A stretch of DNA of 64,000 bases, from the NCBI GenBank assembly GCA_020848435.1, contig JADLAC010000064.1, forward strand, positions 1 to 64,000, given 5' to 3'. This document shows positions 1 through 7,892 of the stretch, piece by piece (positions within the stretch are counted from its first letter, which is position 1; every line of letters starts with the position of its first letter). Source of the DNA: Burkholderiales bacterium (lineage in GTDB: Bacteria > Pseudomonadota > Gammaproteobacteria > Burkholderiales > WYBJ01). Under the pieces are notes generated by a model. The model searched no databases. It was not told the DNA's origin and was given only the letters and a program-made list of their open reading frames with translations. The translations under genes and the position numbers were made by a program.

Positions 1-3
1 CAT

Positions 4-94
4 AACGCCCGCATGCGGCGTTGCTCGGCTTGCCAATATTCCCGATATTGGTCTGCACCGAGCGCCTTGCCTGCGGGCGTTGTGGGCACAACGC
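4..94. repeat. three short inverted repeats at the window edge
   Basis: Three separate dyads lie within 91 bases. The first is AACGCC (4-9) with GGCGTT (17-22) around a GCATGC core. The second is CCAATAT (33-39) with ATATTGG (45-51) and a 5-base loop. The third is GCGTTGTG (77-84) with CACAACGC (87-94) and a 2-base loop. They lie past the 3' end of the minus-strand Bug gene that stops at 203, so they may be terminator-like hairpins, but none has a T-run. They may equally be operators for a gene left of the window. The rest of 1-202 shows no gene. Confidence 0.5.
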
Positions 95-202
95 ATCGCG
101 CGAAATCAAGTCCGACAGGCTCCTAGCGCCGACCCACGGTTTTCGAAACGATGCACGACGACGATAGCGGAAAGCAGTGACGTTTGTGGGTCGGTGCGCT
201 GG

Positions 203-1192
203 CTATTCCGGCTTGATGCCCGCCGCCTTGATGAGCTTGCCCCAGCGTGGCAAGTCGCGTTTGATTCTCTCGGCGAACTGCTCGGGGGTATTGAGCACGG
301 GGTCCATGCCCTGGCTCGACAAGCGCTGCGCCACCCTTGGCTCGCTGATGCCCTTCACGAGCGCGGCGTTGAGGCGCGCGACGATCTCGGGCGGCGTCCC
401 AGCCGGTGCGATCAGGCCGAACCATGAGGCCGCTTCGAAGCCGGGTAACCCCGCCTCGGCGAGCGTCGGCACATCGGGCAGCAGGCTCGAACGCGCGTCC
501 GCGCCCACCGCCAGCGGCCGCAGCCGGCCGCTCTTGATATGCGGCAAGGACGTGAGCACCGGGTCGAAAATGAGGTCGGTCTCGCCCCCGAGCAGGGCGA
601 TCATCGCCGGCGCCACGCCTTTGTAAGGCACATGCAGGAAATCGACGCCCGCCATGCTCTTCAGCATCTCGATGCCCAAGTGCGAGACCGAGCCCGGTCC
701 GGCGGTGCCGAAGGTGAGCTTTCCCGGGCTGCGCTTGGCAAGCGCGATCAGTTCCTTGAGGCTGCGTGCCGGCACCGAGGGATGGACGTTGAGCACGAAC
801 TTGCTGGCGGAGATGATGGTCACCGGCGAAAAGTCGCGCACTGAGTCGTAGCCGATCTTCGCGTACAGGTGCGGAACCATGCACAAGGTCGCCATGCTGC
901 CCAGGCCGAGCGTGTAGCCGTCGGCGGCCGATCTTGCGACATACTCCGAGCCGATGGAGCCGCTTGCCCCCGTGCGATGCTCCACCAGCACCGGTTGGCC
1001 GAAGGCTTCGTTCAGCTTCTGCGCGGCGATGCGGGCATTGAAGTCCACCGCCGCGCCGGGCGCCGAGCCGGCAACGATGCGTATCGGCTTGCCGGGATAA
1101 GCGCCCGCGCGATCCTGCGCCGCCGCCGAGTGGGCAGCGAGCGCAACAACCAACGCGACCACCGCTGCGCGCCAGGCGCGCGCTCGCCTCAT
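203..1192 (-). CDS. Bug/TctC-family tripartite tricarboxylate transporter substrate-binding protein
   Basis: This is a periplasmic solute receptor of the Bug (TctC) family, about 329 residues, the usual family length. It has a hydrophobic N-terminal signal ending near AHSAAAQ, then the family-typical opening YPGKPIRIVAGSAPGAAVD and the conserved HVPYKG motif in the middle. Such receptors bind carboxylates or similar small organic acids; the ligand cannot be told from sequence. No TctA or TctB membrane genes are adjacent, as is common for orphan Bug genes. The ATG at 1192 has no clear ribosome-binding site. A TTG five codons upstream (1207) sits six bases after AGGA and could be the real start, giving the same mature protein. 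Confidence 0.9.
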   Translation of the reverse strand: MRRARAWRAAVVALVVALAAHSAAAQDRAGAYPGKPIRIVAGSAPGAAVDFNARIAAQKLNEAFGQPVLVEHRTGASGSIGSEYVARSAADGYTLGLGSMATLCMVPHLYAKIGYDSVRDFSPVTIISASKFVLNVHPSVPARSLKELIALAKRSPGKLTFGTAGPGSVSHLGIEMLKSMAGVDFLHVPYKGVAPAMIALLGGETDLIFDPVLTSLPHIKSGRLRPLAVGADARSSLLPDVPTLAEAGLPGFEAASWFGLIAPAGTPPEIVARLNAALVKGISEPRVAQRLSSQGMDPVLNTPEQFAERIKRDLPRWGKLIKAAGIKPE

Positions 1193-1353
1193 GCCGTTAG
1201 TGATCAATGACGTTCCTCGTCGCGATGCGGGGACAGGCCACGTTTTCGTGCAATCTCGAAGGTTCCGAATGTCTGCCCGACGAGAAAACATGGTCTGTCC
1301 CGGTTTCTCGATTGTTGTGCATCCGACCCGCGGGGGTCAACGCCCACCGCGCC

Positions 1354-2304
1354 TCAGGCGACCCGCACCAAGGCCTCGCGCACGCGCGCCGAGCCGGGTG
1401 CCGCCCCCAGCACGCTGCGGGCGAGCCCGATCGCGTGCTTGAGCGTGCGGCCGTTACGATCGCGTCCGGGGTTGTATTCGGCGATCTCGAGCCCGCGCAA
1501 GCGCTCGTCCGCTCCCAGCGCGGCGAGCGCGGGGATGAGCTGCGCCGCACGCAACCCTCCCGGCGCGGGCGTGCCCACGCCGGGCGCGTCGCGCGGATCG
1601 AACGCATCCATGTCCACCGTGATGCCATAACCGCCCTCGGCGCGGCCGACGATCGCGAATGCGTCCTGGAGCGCAGCGCCGAGCCCGCGCCGCGCTACCT
1701 CGCCGGCGCCGATCACGCGCACGCCGAGCCGGTCGAGAAGCGCGCGCTCCTCCGGCTCGTAGCTGCGCGCGCCGAGAACGCACACGTGCTCAGGCATGAG
1801 CTTCGGGCCGCGCGTCAGGCAATCGACGAAGGCGCTATCGCCGTGCCCGAGCAAAGCGGCCAGCGGCATGCCGTAGATCAACCCGGTGTGCGAGGTCTGC
1901 GGCGTGTGGCTGTCGAGATGCGCGTCGATCCAGAGCAAGCCGAGCGGGCCTCGCGGCCTCGTCGCCGCATGCACCCCGCTCCAGGTGCCGATGGCACACG
2001 AGTGATCGCCGCCGATGACGAGCGGAACGGCGCCGCCGGCGCCCGCGTCGCACACGGAGCGCGCCAGTTCGGGGCTCAGGCGCGCCATGGCCGCGGTCGG
2101 ATCGGCTGCCTCCTCGGGCCGGGTCGCGAAGACATCGCCCCAGCGGGCATCGAGCCCGCCTGCGCGCAGACGCGCCGCCAGCCCCGCGGCGCGCAGTCCA
2201 TCGACGGCACCGCCTGCACCGGGATCGCGCCCGCCGACACCGCTACGGACCCCGAGGATGCTTATGCGCCGGGGCGCGCCGTTCATTGCCCGCTGTTGCT
2301 TCAC
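1354..2304 (-). CDS. arginase/agmatinase (ureohydrolase) family protein
   Basis: This is a binuclear manganese hydrolase of the arginase fold, about 316 residues. The metal-binding motifs are all visible: GGDHS at about 98-102, DAHLD at 127-131 and DMDAFDP at 231-237. The second motif runs into SHTPQTSHTG rather than the DIN of textbook arginases, although an arginase-like YGMPL follows. I therefore assign the family and not the substrate; arginine, agmatine and other guanidino compounds are possible. The GTG at 2304 is chosen because a perfect GGAGG lies seven bases upstream; the downstream ATG at 2286 has no such site. The gene stands alone, with a strong terminator hairpin between it and mpl. 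Confidence 0.85.
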   Translation of the reverse strand: MKQQRAMNGAPRRISILGVRSGVGGRDPGAGGAVDGLRAAGLAARLRAGGLDARWGDVFATRPEEAADPTAAMARLSPELARSVCDAGAGGAVPLVIGGDHSCAIGTWSGVHAATRPRGPLGLLWIDAHLDSHTPQTSHTGLIYGMPLAALLGHGDSAFVDCLTRGPKLMPEHVCVLGARSYEPEERALLDRLGVRVIGAGEVARRGLGAALQDAFAIVGRAEGGYGITVDMDAFDPRDAPGVGTPAPGGLRAAQLIPALAALGADERLRGLEIAEYNPGRDRNGRTLKHAIGLARSVLGAAPGSARVREALVRVA

Positions 2305-2311
2305 TGCCTTG

Positions 2312-2316
2312 CCTCC
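2312..2316 (-). promoter_or_regulatory. ribosome-binding site that fixes the arginase-family start
   Basis: The minus strand reads GGAGG here, seven bases before a GTG at 2304. It is the only good Shine-Dalgarno sequence near the 5' end of the arginase-family gene and argues for the GTG start over the ATG at 2286. Confidence 0.6.
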
Positions 2317-2364
2317 ATGCACTCGCCGGCTTATGGCCGGTGGCGTCACGCTCCAGAAAGAGAA

Positions 2365-2390
2365 GGGGGCTACTGTGATGGGTAGCCCCC
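2365..2390 (-). terminator. intrinsic terminator downstream of mpl
   Basis: GGGGGCTAC (2365-2373) and GTAGCCCCC (2382-2390) form a perfect 9-bp stem with an 8-base loop. On the minus strand the hairpin is followed by TTCTCTTTCT, so it would end transcripts coming from mpl before the arginase-family gene. Confidence 0.75.
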
Positions 2391-2503
2391 CGAGCCGGTC
2401 GAGCTGTCCTTGCTCTCGCTTGCGTGGCGAGCATCCGGTGTCAGCCCGATCTCATGTTGCCGTTCACGCGCGATTAGAGACCGTCATCAGCGGCCAGTTC
2501 CCC

Positions 2504-3862
2504 TCACGCCATTTTTTTCCCGAGGCGCTCGAGCAGCTTGCGATGCAGCCCGCCGAAGCCGCCGTTGCTCATGATGACGACGTGGTCGCCGCGGCGCGAA
2601 GCGAGCGCTATCGCCTCGACGAGGCTATCGATGTCCCCGATCACGGCTGCCTTGTCGCCGAGCACCGCCATGGCCCCGCACACGTCCCAGCCCGCCCCGG
2701 CGCCATGACAGAACACGCGATCGGCGTTCGCCAGGCTCTCACCGAGCGCATGCTGCCACACGCCAAGCTTCATGGTATTGGACCGCGGCTCGAGCACGGC
2801 CACGATGCGTGCGCGCCCCAGCTTGCGCCGCAGGCCCGCGATGGTGGTCGCGATCGCGCTCGGGTGATGCGCGAAATCGTCGTAGACCGTGACACCCGCG
2901 ACCTCGCCGATCGTCTCCAGCCGGCGCTTGACGTTGCGAAAGCTCGCCAGCGCTTGCAGTGCGCTCGCGCCATCGACACCGAGAGCGCGCGCGACCGCGA
3001 TCGCCGCCAAGGCGTTGAGCTGATTGTGGCGCCCCAGGATGTCCCACGCCAGCGTGCCGACGACCGCGCCGCGAAAGCTCACTTCGAATGAGCCGCGCGC
3101 ATCGGGCTCGCCCGCTTCCCAGCCGAGCGGCGAGTCGAAAGCCTCGACCGGCGTATAGCAGCCGCGCTCCAGCACGCGCGCGAGATTCGAATCGCGCGCG
3201 TTCACGACCAGGCGCCCGCTGCGCGGCACGATCCGCACCAGGTGGTGAAACTGCGTTTCGATCGCCGCCAGGTCTGGAAAGATGTCGGCGTGATCGAACT
3301 CGAGGTTGTTGAGCACCGCGATCCGCGGCCGGTAGTGCACGAACTTCGAGCGCTTGTCGAAGAACGCCGTGTCGTACTCGTCGGCTTCGATGACGAACGG
3401 CGCACGCGCATCGCCCAGGCGGGCGGAAACGGCGAAATTGAGCGGCGCGCCGCCGATGAGGAAGCCCGGCGCGAGTCCTGCACGCTCCAGGATCCAGGCA
3501 AGCATGGCGGTCGTCGTCGTCTTGCCATGCGTCCCGGCGACGGCGACGACCCGGCGCGCGCACAGGACGTTGTCGCTCAGCCATTGCGGGCCCGAGACGT
3601 AGGGCAACCCCCGATCCAGGATCTCCTCCATCAGGGCGTTGCCGCGGGTGATGACGTTGCCGACGACATAGACATCGGCGCCCAAGGCGAGCTGATCGGC
3701 GCCGTAGCCTTCGATAAGCTCGATGCCGCTCGTCTCGAGCTGCGTGCTCATGGGCGGATAGACGTTGGCATCGCAGCCGGTCACGCGATGGCCGGCTGCG
3801 CGCGCGATCGCCGCGATGCCGCCCATGAAGGTGCCGCAGATGCCGAGGATGTGGAGGTGCAC
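2504..3862 (-). CDS. mpl: UDP-N-acetylmuramate:L-alanyl-gamma-D-glutamyl-meso-diaminopimelate ligase
   Basis: Mpl is a cytoplasmic murein-recycling ligase that joins the recovered tripeptide L-Ala-gamma-D-Glu-mDAP to UDP-MurNAc, bypassing MurC, MurD and MurE. The protein begins with the family signature HLHILGICGTFMGG, continues with CDANVYPPMST and has the Mur-ligase P-loop GTHGKTTTT at about 110-118. At 452 residues it has the standard length. The start is a GTG at 3862, where homology to known Mpl proteins begins; in-frame codons further upstream do not resemble the family. It is divergent from the PhoX-like gene, with about 100 bp between the two starts, and is followed by a strong terminator. 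Confidence 0.95.
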   Translation of the reverse strand: MHLHILGICGTFMGGIAAIARAAGHRVTGCDANVYPPMSTQLETSGIELIEGYGADQLALGADVYVVGNVITRGNALMEEILDRGLPYVSGPQWLSDNVLCARRVVAVAGTHGKTTTTAMLAWILERAGLAPGFLIGGAPLNFAVSARLGDARAPFVIEADEYDTAFFDKRSKFVHYRPRIAVLNNLEFDHADIFPDLAAIETQFHHLVRIVPRSGRLVVNARDSNLARVLERGCYTPVEAFDSPLGWEAGEPDARGSFEVSFRGAVVGTLAWDILGRHNQLNALAAIAVARALGVDGASALQALASFRNVKRRLETIGEVAGVTVYDDFAHHPSAIATTIAGLRRKLGRARIVAVLEPRSNTMKLGVWQHALGESLANADRVFCHGAGAGWDVCGAMAVLGDKAAVIGDIDSLVEAIALASRRGDHVVIMSNGGFGGLHRKLLERLGKKMA

Positions 3863-3964
3863 CGCTGACCAGGCTCCAATGTCGCGCCGCGAGCATACCA
3901 GAGGGCTGCGGCCGCGCACGGCGCGGCACGGCTCGGTGTAGCATTGCGCTCTGGAGGAGGTTAG

Positions 3965-5875
3965 ATGCACGACGGGCATTGCGGCGGCGAGCGGGCCGCG
4001 CTTTCAATCGAACGGCTGATCGAGCTGCGGATATCGCGGCGCGACGTGCTCAAAGCCGCCGTGCTCGGCGCTGCTACCGTGTTCTCCGCCCGCACGCGCG
4101 CGGCGCACGCCGCAGCGAGCGCATCCACCTTGACGTTCACCGAAATCGCGCACGGCCTCGACGAGACCCATCACCTGCCGCCCGGCTACAGCGCGCAGGT
4201 CGTGCTGCGCTGGGGCGATCCGCTGTTCCCCGATGCGCCGGCCTTCGTGCCCGGCAAGCCCGACGCGCAGGGGCAGGAAAAGCAGTTCGGCTACGACAAT
4301 GACTATCTCGCGTTCCTGCCGTTGCCGCGCGCGAGCACGAGCGCGAGCCACGGGCTGCTGTGCGTGAACCACGAGCGCTGCACGCCGCAGCTCATGTGGC
4401 CCGGCATGACGGCCCGCGACTATGCCAGGCACATGAACGCCGAGCACTGCGCCCACGAAATGGCGGCCCAGGGCTTCAGCGTGGTCGAAGTCCGCTTCCA
4501 GGGCGGGCGCTGGCAAGCGGTGCTCGACAGCCGCTACAACCGGCGCATTACGGCGCGCGGTCCTGCCATCGCCGTTGCCGGGCCCGCGGCCGGACACCGG
4601 CGCCTGAAGACGAAGGCGGATCCGTCCGGTGGGCGCGTGCTCGGCACCTTCAACAACTGCGCGGGCGGCGTCACGCCCTGGGGCAGCGTGCTGACCTGCG
4701 AAGAGAACGTGCACATGTATTTCTTCGGCGATGCGGCGCGCCATCCTGAAGCGGCGGCGCTCAAGCGCTACGGCATCGACGGGCGCGGCCGCTACGTGTG
4801 GGGCCGCTACGACCCACGCTTCCGCCTCGAGCGCACGCCGAACGAGCCGAACCGTTTCGGCTGGGTGGTCGAGATCGATCCCTACGAGCCGCAAGCCGCA
4901 GCGGTGAAACGCACCGCCCTCGGGCGCTTCAAGCACGAAGGCGCGAGCGCCGCGGTGAGCCACGACGCGCGGGTGGCGATCTACATGGGTGACGATGAGG
5001 CTTTCGAGTACCTGTACAAATTCGTAAGTGAGGGCCGCTTCGTGCCCGGCGATCCGAACGCCAACCGCGATCTGCTCGACCGCGGTACGCTCTACGCCGC
5101 GCGCTTCGAAACCAACGGCCGTATGCGCTGGCTGCCACTCGTATACGGGCGCGGCCCGCTCACGCGCGCCAACGGCTTCGCGAGCCAGGCCGACGTGGTG
5201 ATCGAAGCGCGCCGCGCGGCCGACCTCGCCGGCGCGACCAGGATGGATCGGCCGGAAGACGTCGAGACCAATCCCATCAACGGACACGTGTACGTCGTAT
5301 TGACCAAGAATCCGGCGCGCACGCGCGCGCAGGTCAATGCGGCCAATCCGCGCGCCCACAACAAGTGGGGCCATATCATCGAGATCATTCCGCCGCGCGT
5401 CGACGGTGCGAGTGACCATGGCGCCGCCGAGTGCCGCTGGGAGTTCTTTCTGCTCGCGGGCGACCCGCAGGACGCCAAGCAGAGCGCGCGCTATGCCGGG
5501 CCCATCAGCAGCAACGGCTGGCTCGCCTGTCCGGACAACGTCGCCTTCGATCCGCGCGGCCGTATCTGGATCGCCACCGACGGGCAAGACGAGGTCGCGA
5601 ATCTCGCCGACAGCCTGTACGCGGCCGACACCTCGGGCTCGGGCCGAGGCAGCACGCGGCTATTCTTCAATGGCCCGCGCGGCGCCGAAATCTGCGGCCC
5701 CTGTTTCACCTTGAACGGCAATACCCTGTTCGTGGCCGTCCAGCATCCCGGCGACGAGCGCGATTCCACCTTCGACCAGCCGTCCACCCGCTGGCCGGAT
5801 TTCAGGACCGACACGCCGCCGCGTCCGGCGGTGCTCGCTATCACCAAGCACGACGGTGGAGAAATCGGAAGCTGA
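3965..5875 (+). CDS. PhoX-family (DUF839) alkaline phosphatase, Tat-exported
   Basis: PhoX enzymes are monomeric periplasmic phosphomonoesterases that use an iron/calcium cofactor and are exported folded by Tat. The N-terminus carries a twin-arginine motif, SRRDVLK (24-30), before a hydrophobic stretch and AHAAAS. The family block NNCAGGVTPWG...TCEEN lies at 230-248; it supplies the conserved Cys and Glu. At 636 residues the length fits. An excellent AGGAGG lies four bases before the ATG. A Bug receptor gene starts 11 bp after the stop, so the two are probably cotranscribed. I see no clear Pho box upstream, so phosphate control is not shown. Some DUF839 members have unassigned function, so the phosphatase activity is inferred. 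Confidence 0.88.
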   Translation: MHDGHCGGERAALSIERLIELRISRRDVLKAAVLGAATVFSARTRAAHAAASASTLTFTEIAHGLDETHHLPPGYSAQVVLRWGDPLFPDAPAFVPGKPDAQGQEKQFGYDNDYLAFLPLPRASTSASHGLLCVNHERCTPQLMWPGMTARDYARHMNAEHCAHEMAAQGFSVVEVRFQGGRWQAVLDSRYNRRITARGPAIAVAGPAAGHRRLKTKADPSGGRVLGTFNNCAGGVTPWGSVLTCEENVHMYFFGDAARHPEAAALKRYGIDGRGRYVWGRYDPRFRLERTPNEPNRFGWVVEIDPYEPQAAAVKRTALGRFKHEGASAAVSHDARVAIYMGDDEAFEYLYKFVSEGRFVPGDPNANRDLLDRGTLYAARFETNGRMRWLPLVYGRGPLTRANGFASQADVVIEARRAADLAGATRMDRPEDVETNPINGHVYVVLTKNPARTRAQVNAANPRAHNKWGHIIEIIPPRVDGASDHGAAECRWEFFLLAGDPQDAKQSARYAGPISSNGWLACPDNVAFDPRGRIWIATDGQDEVANLADSLYAADTSGSGRGSTRLFFNGPRGAEICGPCFTLNGNTLFVAVQHPGDERDSTFDQPSTRWPDFRTDTPPRPAVLAITKHDGGEIGS

Positions 5876-5886
5876 GGAGGAAAGGT

Positions 5887-6873
5887 ATGACTAAGGTCTC
5901 GAATCGCGGGTCGCTTGCCGTGCTGCTATGGATCGCCGCCGGCTGGATGGCGTTCAGCCAGTGCACGGCGCAGCCCTACCCGGCACGTCCGGTGCGCGTG
6001 GTCGTGCCGTATCCACCGGGCGGGGGCACCGACATCCTGGCGCGGCCGCTCATGCTCAGGGTATCGGAGCGCATCGGACAGCAATTCCTCATCGACAACC
6101 GCGGCGGCGCGACCGGCATGGTCGGCACCGACCTGGTGGCCAAGGCGGCGCCCGACGGCTACACGGTACTGCTCTCGGCCTCCCCAGAGCTCGTGCTCAA
6201 CCAGCACGTGTTCAAGAAGATGGCCTACGACGTGCTGCGCGATCTGCGCCCGGTGACCCAGGTTGCCACCACGCCGACCATCATCGTCTCGATTCCTTCG
6301 TTTCCGGGCAAGACACCGAAGGACGTGATCGCGCTCGCGCGCCGCCACCCCGGCGCACTCACCTATGGCACCACCGGCGTGGGGAGCCCGCATCACCTGG
6401 TCGGCGAGATGCTGCGCCTGCGCGGCAAGGTCGAGCTCACGCACGTGCCCTACAAGGGCGGCGGGCCGCAGGTCACGGACACGCTCGGCGGCCACGTCAT
6501 CATTTCGATCTTCACCCTGCCCGTGGTCACGCCGCACGTGCAGTCGGGGCGCTTGCGCGGCATCGCCGTGTGCGCGCCGACGCGCTCGCCCGCCGTGCCG
6601 CAAGTGCCGACTATGGAGGAGTCGGGTTTTCGGGGCTTCGACATCAGCCAGTGGTTCGCCGTCTCGGTGCCGCGCAACACCCCCGACGAAGTCGTGCGCG
6701 TGCTCTACGGCGCGGTGAGCGAAGCGTTGCAGTCGCCGGACATCCGCAAGCGCCAGCTCGAGCAAGGCTACGAGCCCATCGGCAGCTCTCCCGAGGTCTA
6801 CGCGAAGTATCTCAAGGACGAGATCGACAAGTACGGCCGCCTCATCAAGGATACGGGGATCGTGATGAACTGA
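5887..6873 (+). CDS. Bug/TctC-family solute-binding protein downstream of the PhoX-like gene
   Basis: This 328-residue protein has a short N-terminal signal ending at QCTAQ, the family opening YPARPVRVVVPYPPGGGTD, and HVPYKGGG in the middle. It would be a periplasmic receptor for a small organic acid. The ATG follows a strong GAGGAGG site inside the 11-bp gap after the PhoX-like stop, which points to a two-gene operon and suggests, without proving it, that the receptor captures something released or co-used by the phosphatase. No TctA/TctB partner is near. The next gene (DedA) is convergent, with a gap of about 27 bp. Confidence 0.92.
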   Translation: MTKVSNRGSLAVLLWIAAGWMAFSQCTAQPYPARPVRVVVPYPPGGGTDILARPLMLRVSERIGQQFLIDNRGGATGMVGTDLVAKAAPDGYTVLLSASPELVLNQHVFKKMAYDVLRDLRPVTQVATTPTIIVSIPSFPGKTPKDVIALARRHPGALTYGTTGVGSPHHLVGEMLRLRGKVELTHVPYKGGGPQVTDTLGGHVIISIFTLPVVTPHVQSGRLRGIAVCAPTRSPAVPQVPTMEESGFRGFDISQWFAVSVPRNTPDEVVRVLYGAVSEALQSPDIRKRQLEQGYEPIGSSPEVYAKYLKDEIDKYGRLIKDTGIVMN

Positions 6874-6900
6874 GCCCGATCCGTTGCGCAGCGTGCACGC

Positions 6901-7530
6901 TCACACGCGGCGACGCTTGCGCAGCCAGACCAGCAAACCGATGACGAAGGGAAAAGCGAGGAAGACGAAAAAGACGTAGACGAACGCCTTCTCGCCGAAG
7001 TTCGCCACGTCCTTGAAGACCTGGCCGGCGAGCGCGCCAGGCAACATCAACAGCGGTAACCAGACGATGGCGGAGGCGACGTTGGCGATCTGAAAGCGTG
7101 CTTGCGGCATGGCCATCATGCCGGCCACGAGCGGCACCACGGCACGCAGCGGCCCGAAAAAGCGTGCGAGGCACACACTCAACACGCCCCAGCGCACGAA
7201 GAAGCGATGACCGCGCTCGAGCAGCACTGGGTCGTTTCTGAACGGCCAGATGTGATGCACGCGCCGGCCGAAATAGCGTCCCACCCAATAGGACACGGCA
7301 TCGCCCGCGGTCGCCCCCAGGATGCCCCACGGCAAGATCAACCACGGGTCCAGCGCCCCGGAACCGAGCAGCGCGCCCGAAGCCACGATCACCGCGGTGA
7401 AGGGCACCAGCAGCGAGACGATCACCATGGATTCGGCGAAGGCGAGCGCGCAGACGACCGGGCCCGCCCAGCCTTGGCTGGCCGAGATGAAGGCGATGAC
7501 TTCTCCTGCCCAGTGATCCACGCGCTGCAT
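6901..7530 (-). CDS. DedA-family inner-membrane protein
   Basis: DedA (SNARE-associated/VTT fold) proteins are polytopic inner-membrane proteins linked to proton-motive-force balance, and some act as lipid scramblases or flippases. This 209-residue protein has the family core: a re-entrant hydrophobic stretch at about 30-60, then GATAGDAVSYWVGRYFGRR (about 73-91), RFFGPLRAVVPLVAGM, and two C-terminal membrane segments with a basic tail (RKRRRV). The ATG used has no obvious ribosome-binding site. The gene is convergent with the Bug gene on its 3' side and divergent from the thiolase-like gene. Confidence 0.9.
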   Translation of the reverse strand: MQRVDHWAGEVIAFISASQGWAGPVVCALAFAESMVIVSLLVPFTAVIVASGALLGSGALDPWLILPWGILGATAGDAVSYWVGRYFGRRVHHIWPFRNDPVLLERGHRFFVRWGVLSVCLARFFGPLRAVVPLVAGMMAMPQARFQIANVASAIVWLPLLMLPGALAGQVFKDVANFGEKAFVYVFFVFLAFPFVIGLLVWLRKRRRV

Positions 7531-7767
7531 CCGGCGAAAGGCGAGAGCCGCGGCTGGCCGGCCCGCGGGCAGCAGATGATAACCCCACTTGCGCGATCGG
7601 CGTCAGCGTGAGCTTCGTTCGCGCCGGCTCGCATTGCGCGCGCAAGCCGGATTGGGTGCTGAGCAGGCCCTCGGCGCCCGTGGCGCGCTGCTCGCACTGT
7701 CGCACGCAAATCCGCGCTATCGATGCTCACAGTGCGTGTGCGGCGATGCTCGACGCCGCCTGCGGGT

Positions 7768-7814
7768 CGCGTTCCGGAGTCAGGGCCGGAGCCCGGTCCG
7801 GCCACCGGAACGCG
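7768..7814. repeat. nested perfect palindrome upstream of the thiolase-like gene
   Basis: The outer arms CGCGTTCCGG (7768-7777) and CCGGAACGCG (7805-7814) match perfectly over 10 bp. Between them GGCCGGA (7784-7790) and TCCGGCC (7797-7803) form a second perfect 7-bp stem with a 6-base loop. The structure lies about 40 bp upstream of a possible -10 box, so it could be an operator or a DNA cruciform, or a hairpin in a longer transcript. There is no T-run after it on either strand. Confidence 0.65.
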
Positions 7815-7851
7815 GCCACCGCGTCCGCAGACTGCGCAAGCGAAGCGCGAG

Positions 7852-7857
7852 TACAAT
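7852..7857 (+). promoter_or_regulatory. possible -10 box of the thiolase-like gene
   Basis: TACAAT lies 35 bp before the ATG at 7893. No convincing -35 box is seen about 17 bp upstream, so this is a weak candidate. Confidence 0.25.
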
Positions 7858-7892
7858 GGAATCCCGATTGCCCCCACCGAGGAGTACGCTCA

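Larger units (their letters stand above)
7531..7892. other. 362-bp intergenic region between DedA and thiolase-like genes
   Basis: No coding frame here looks real. The stretch separates the divergent DedA and thiolase-like genes. It contains a large nested palindrome (7768-7814), a TACAAT box (7852-7857) and, just before the next gene, GAGGAG at 7880-7885 as a ribosome-binding site. Confidence 0.6.
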
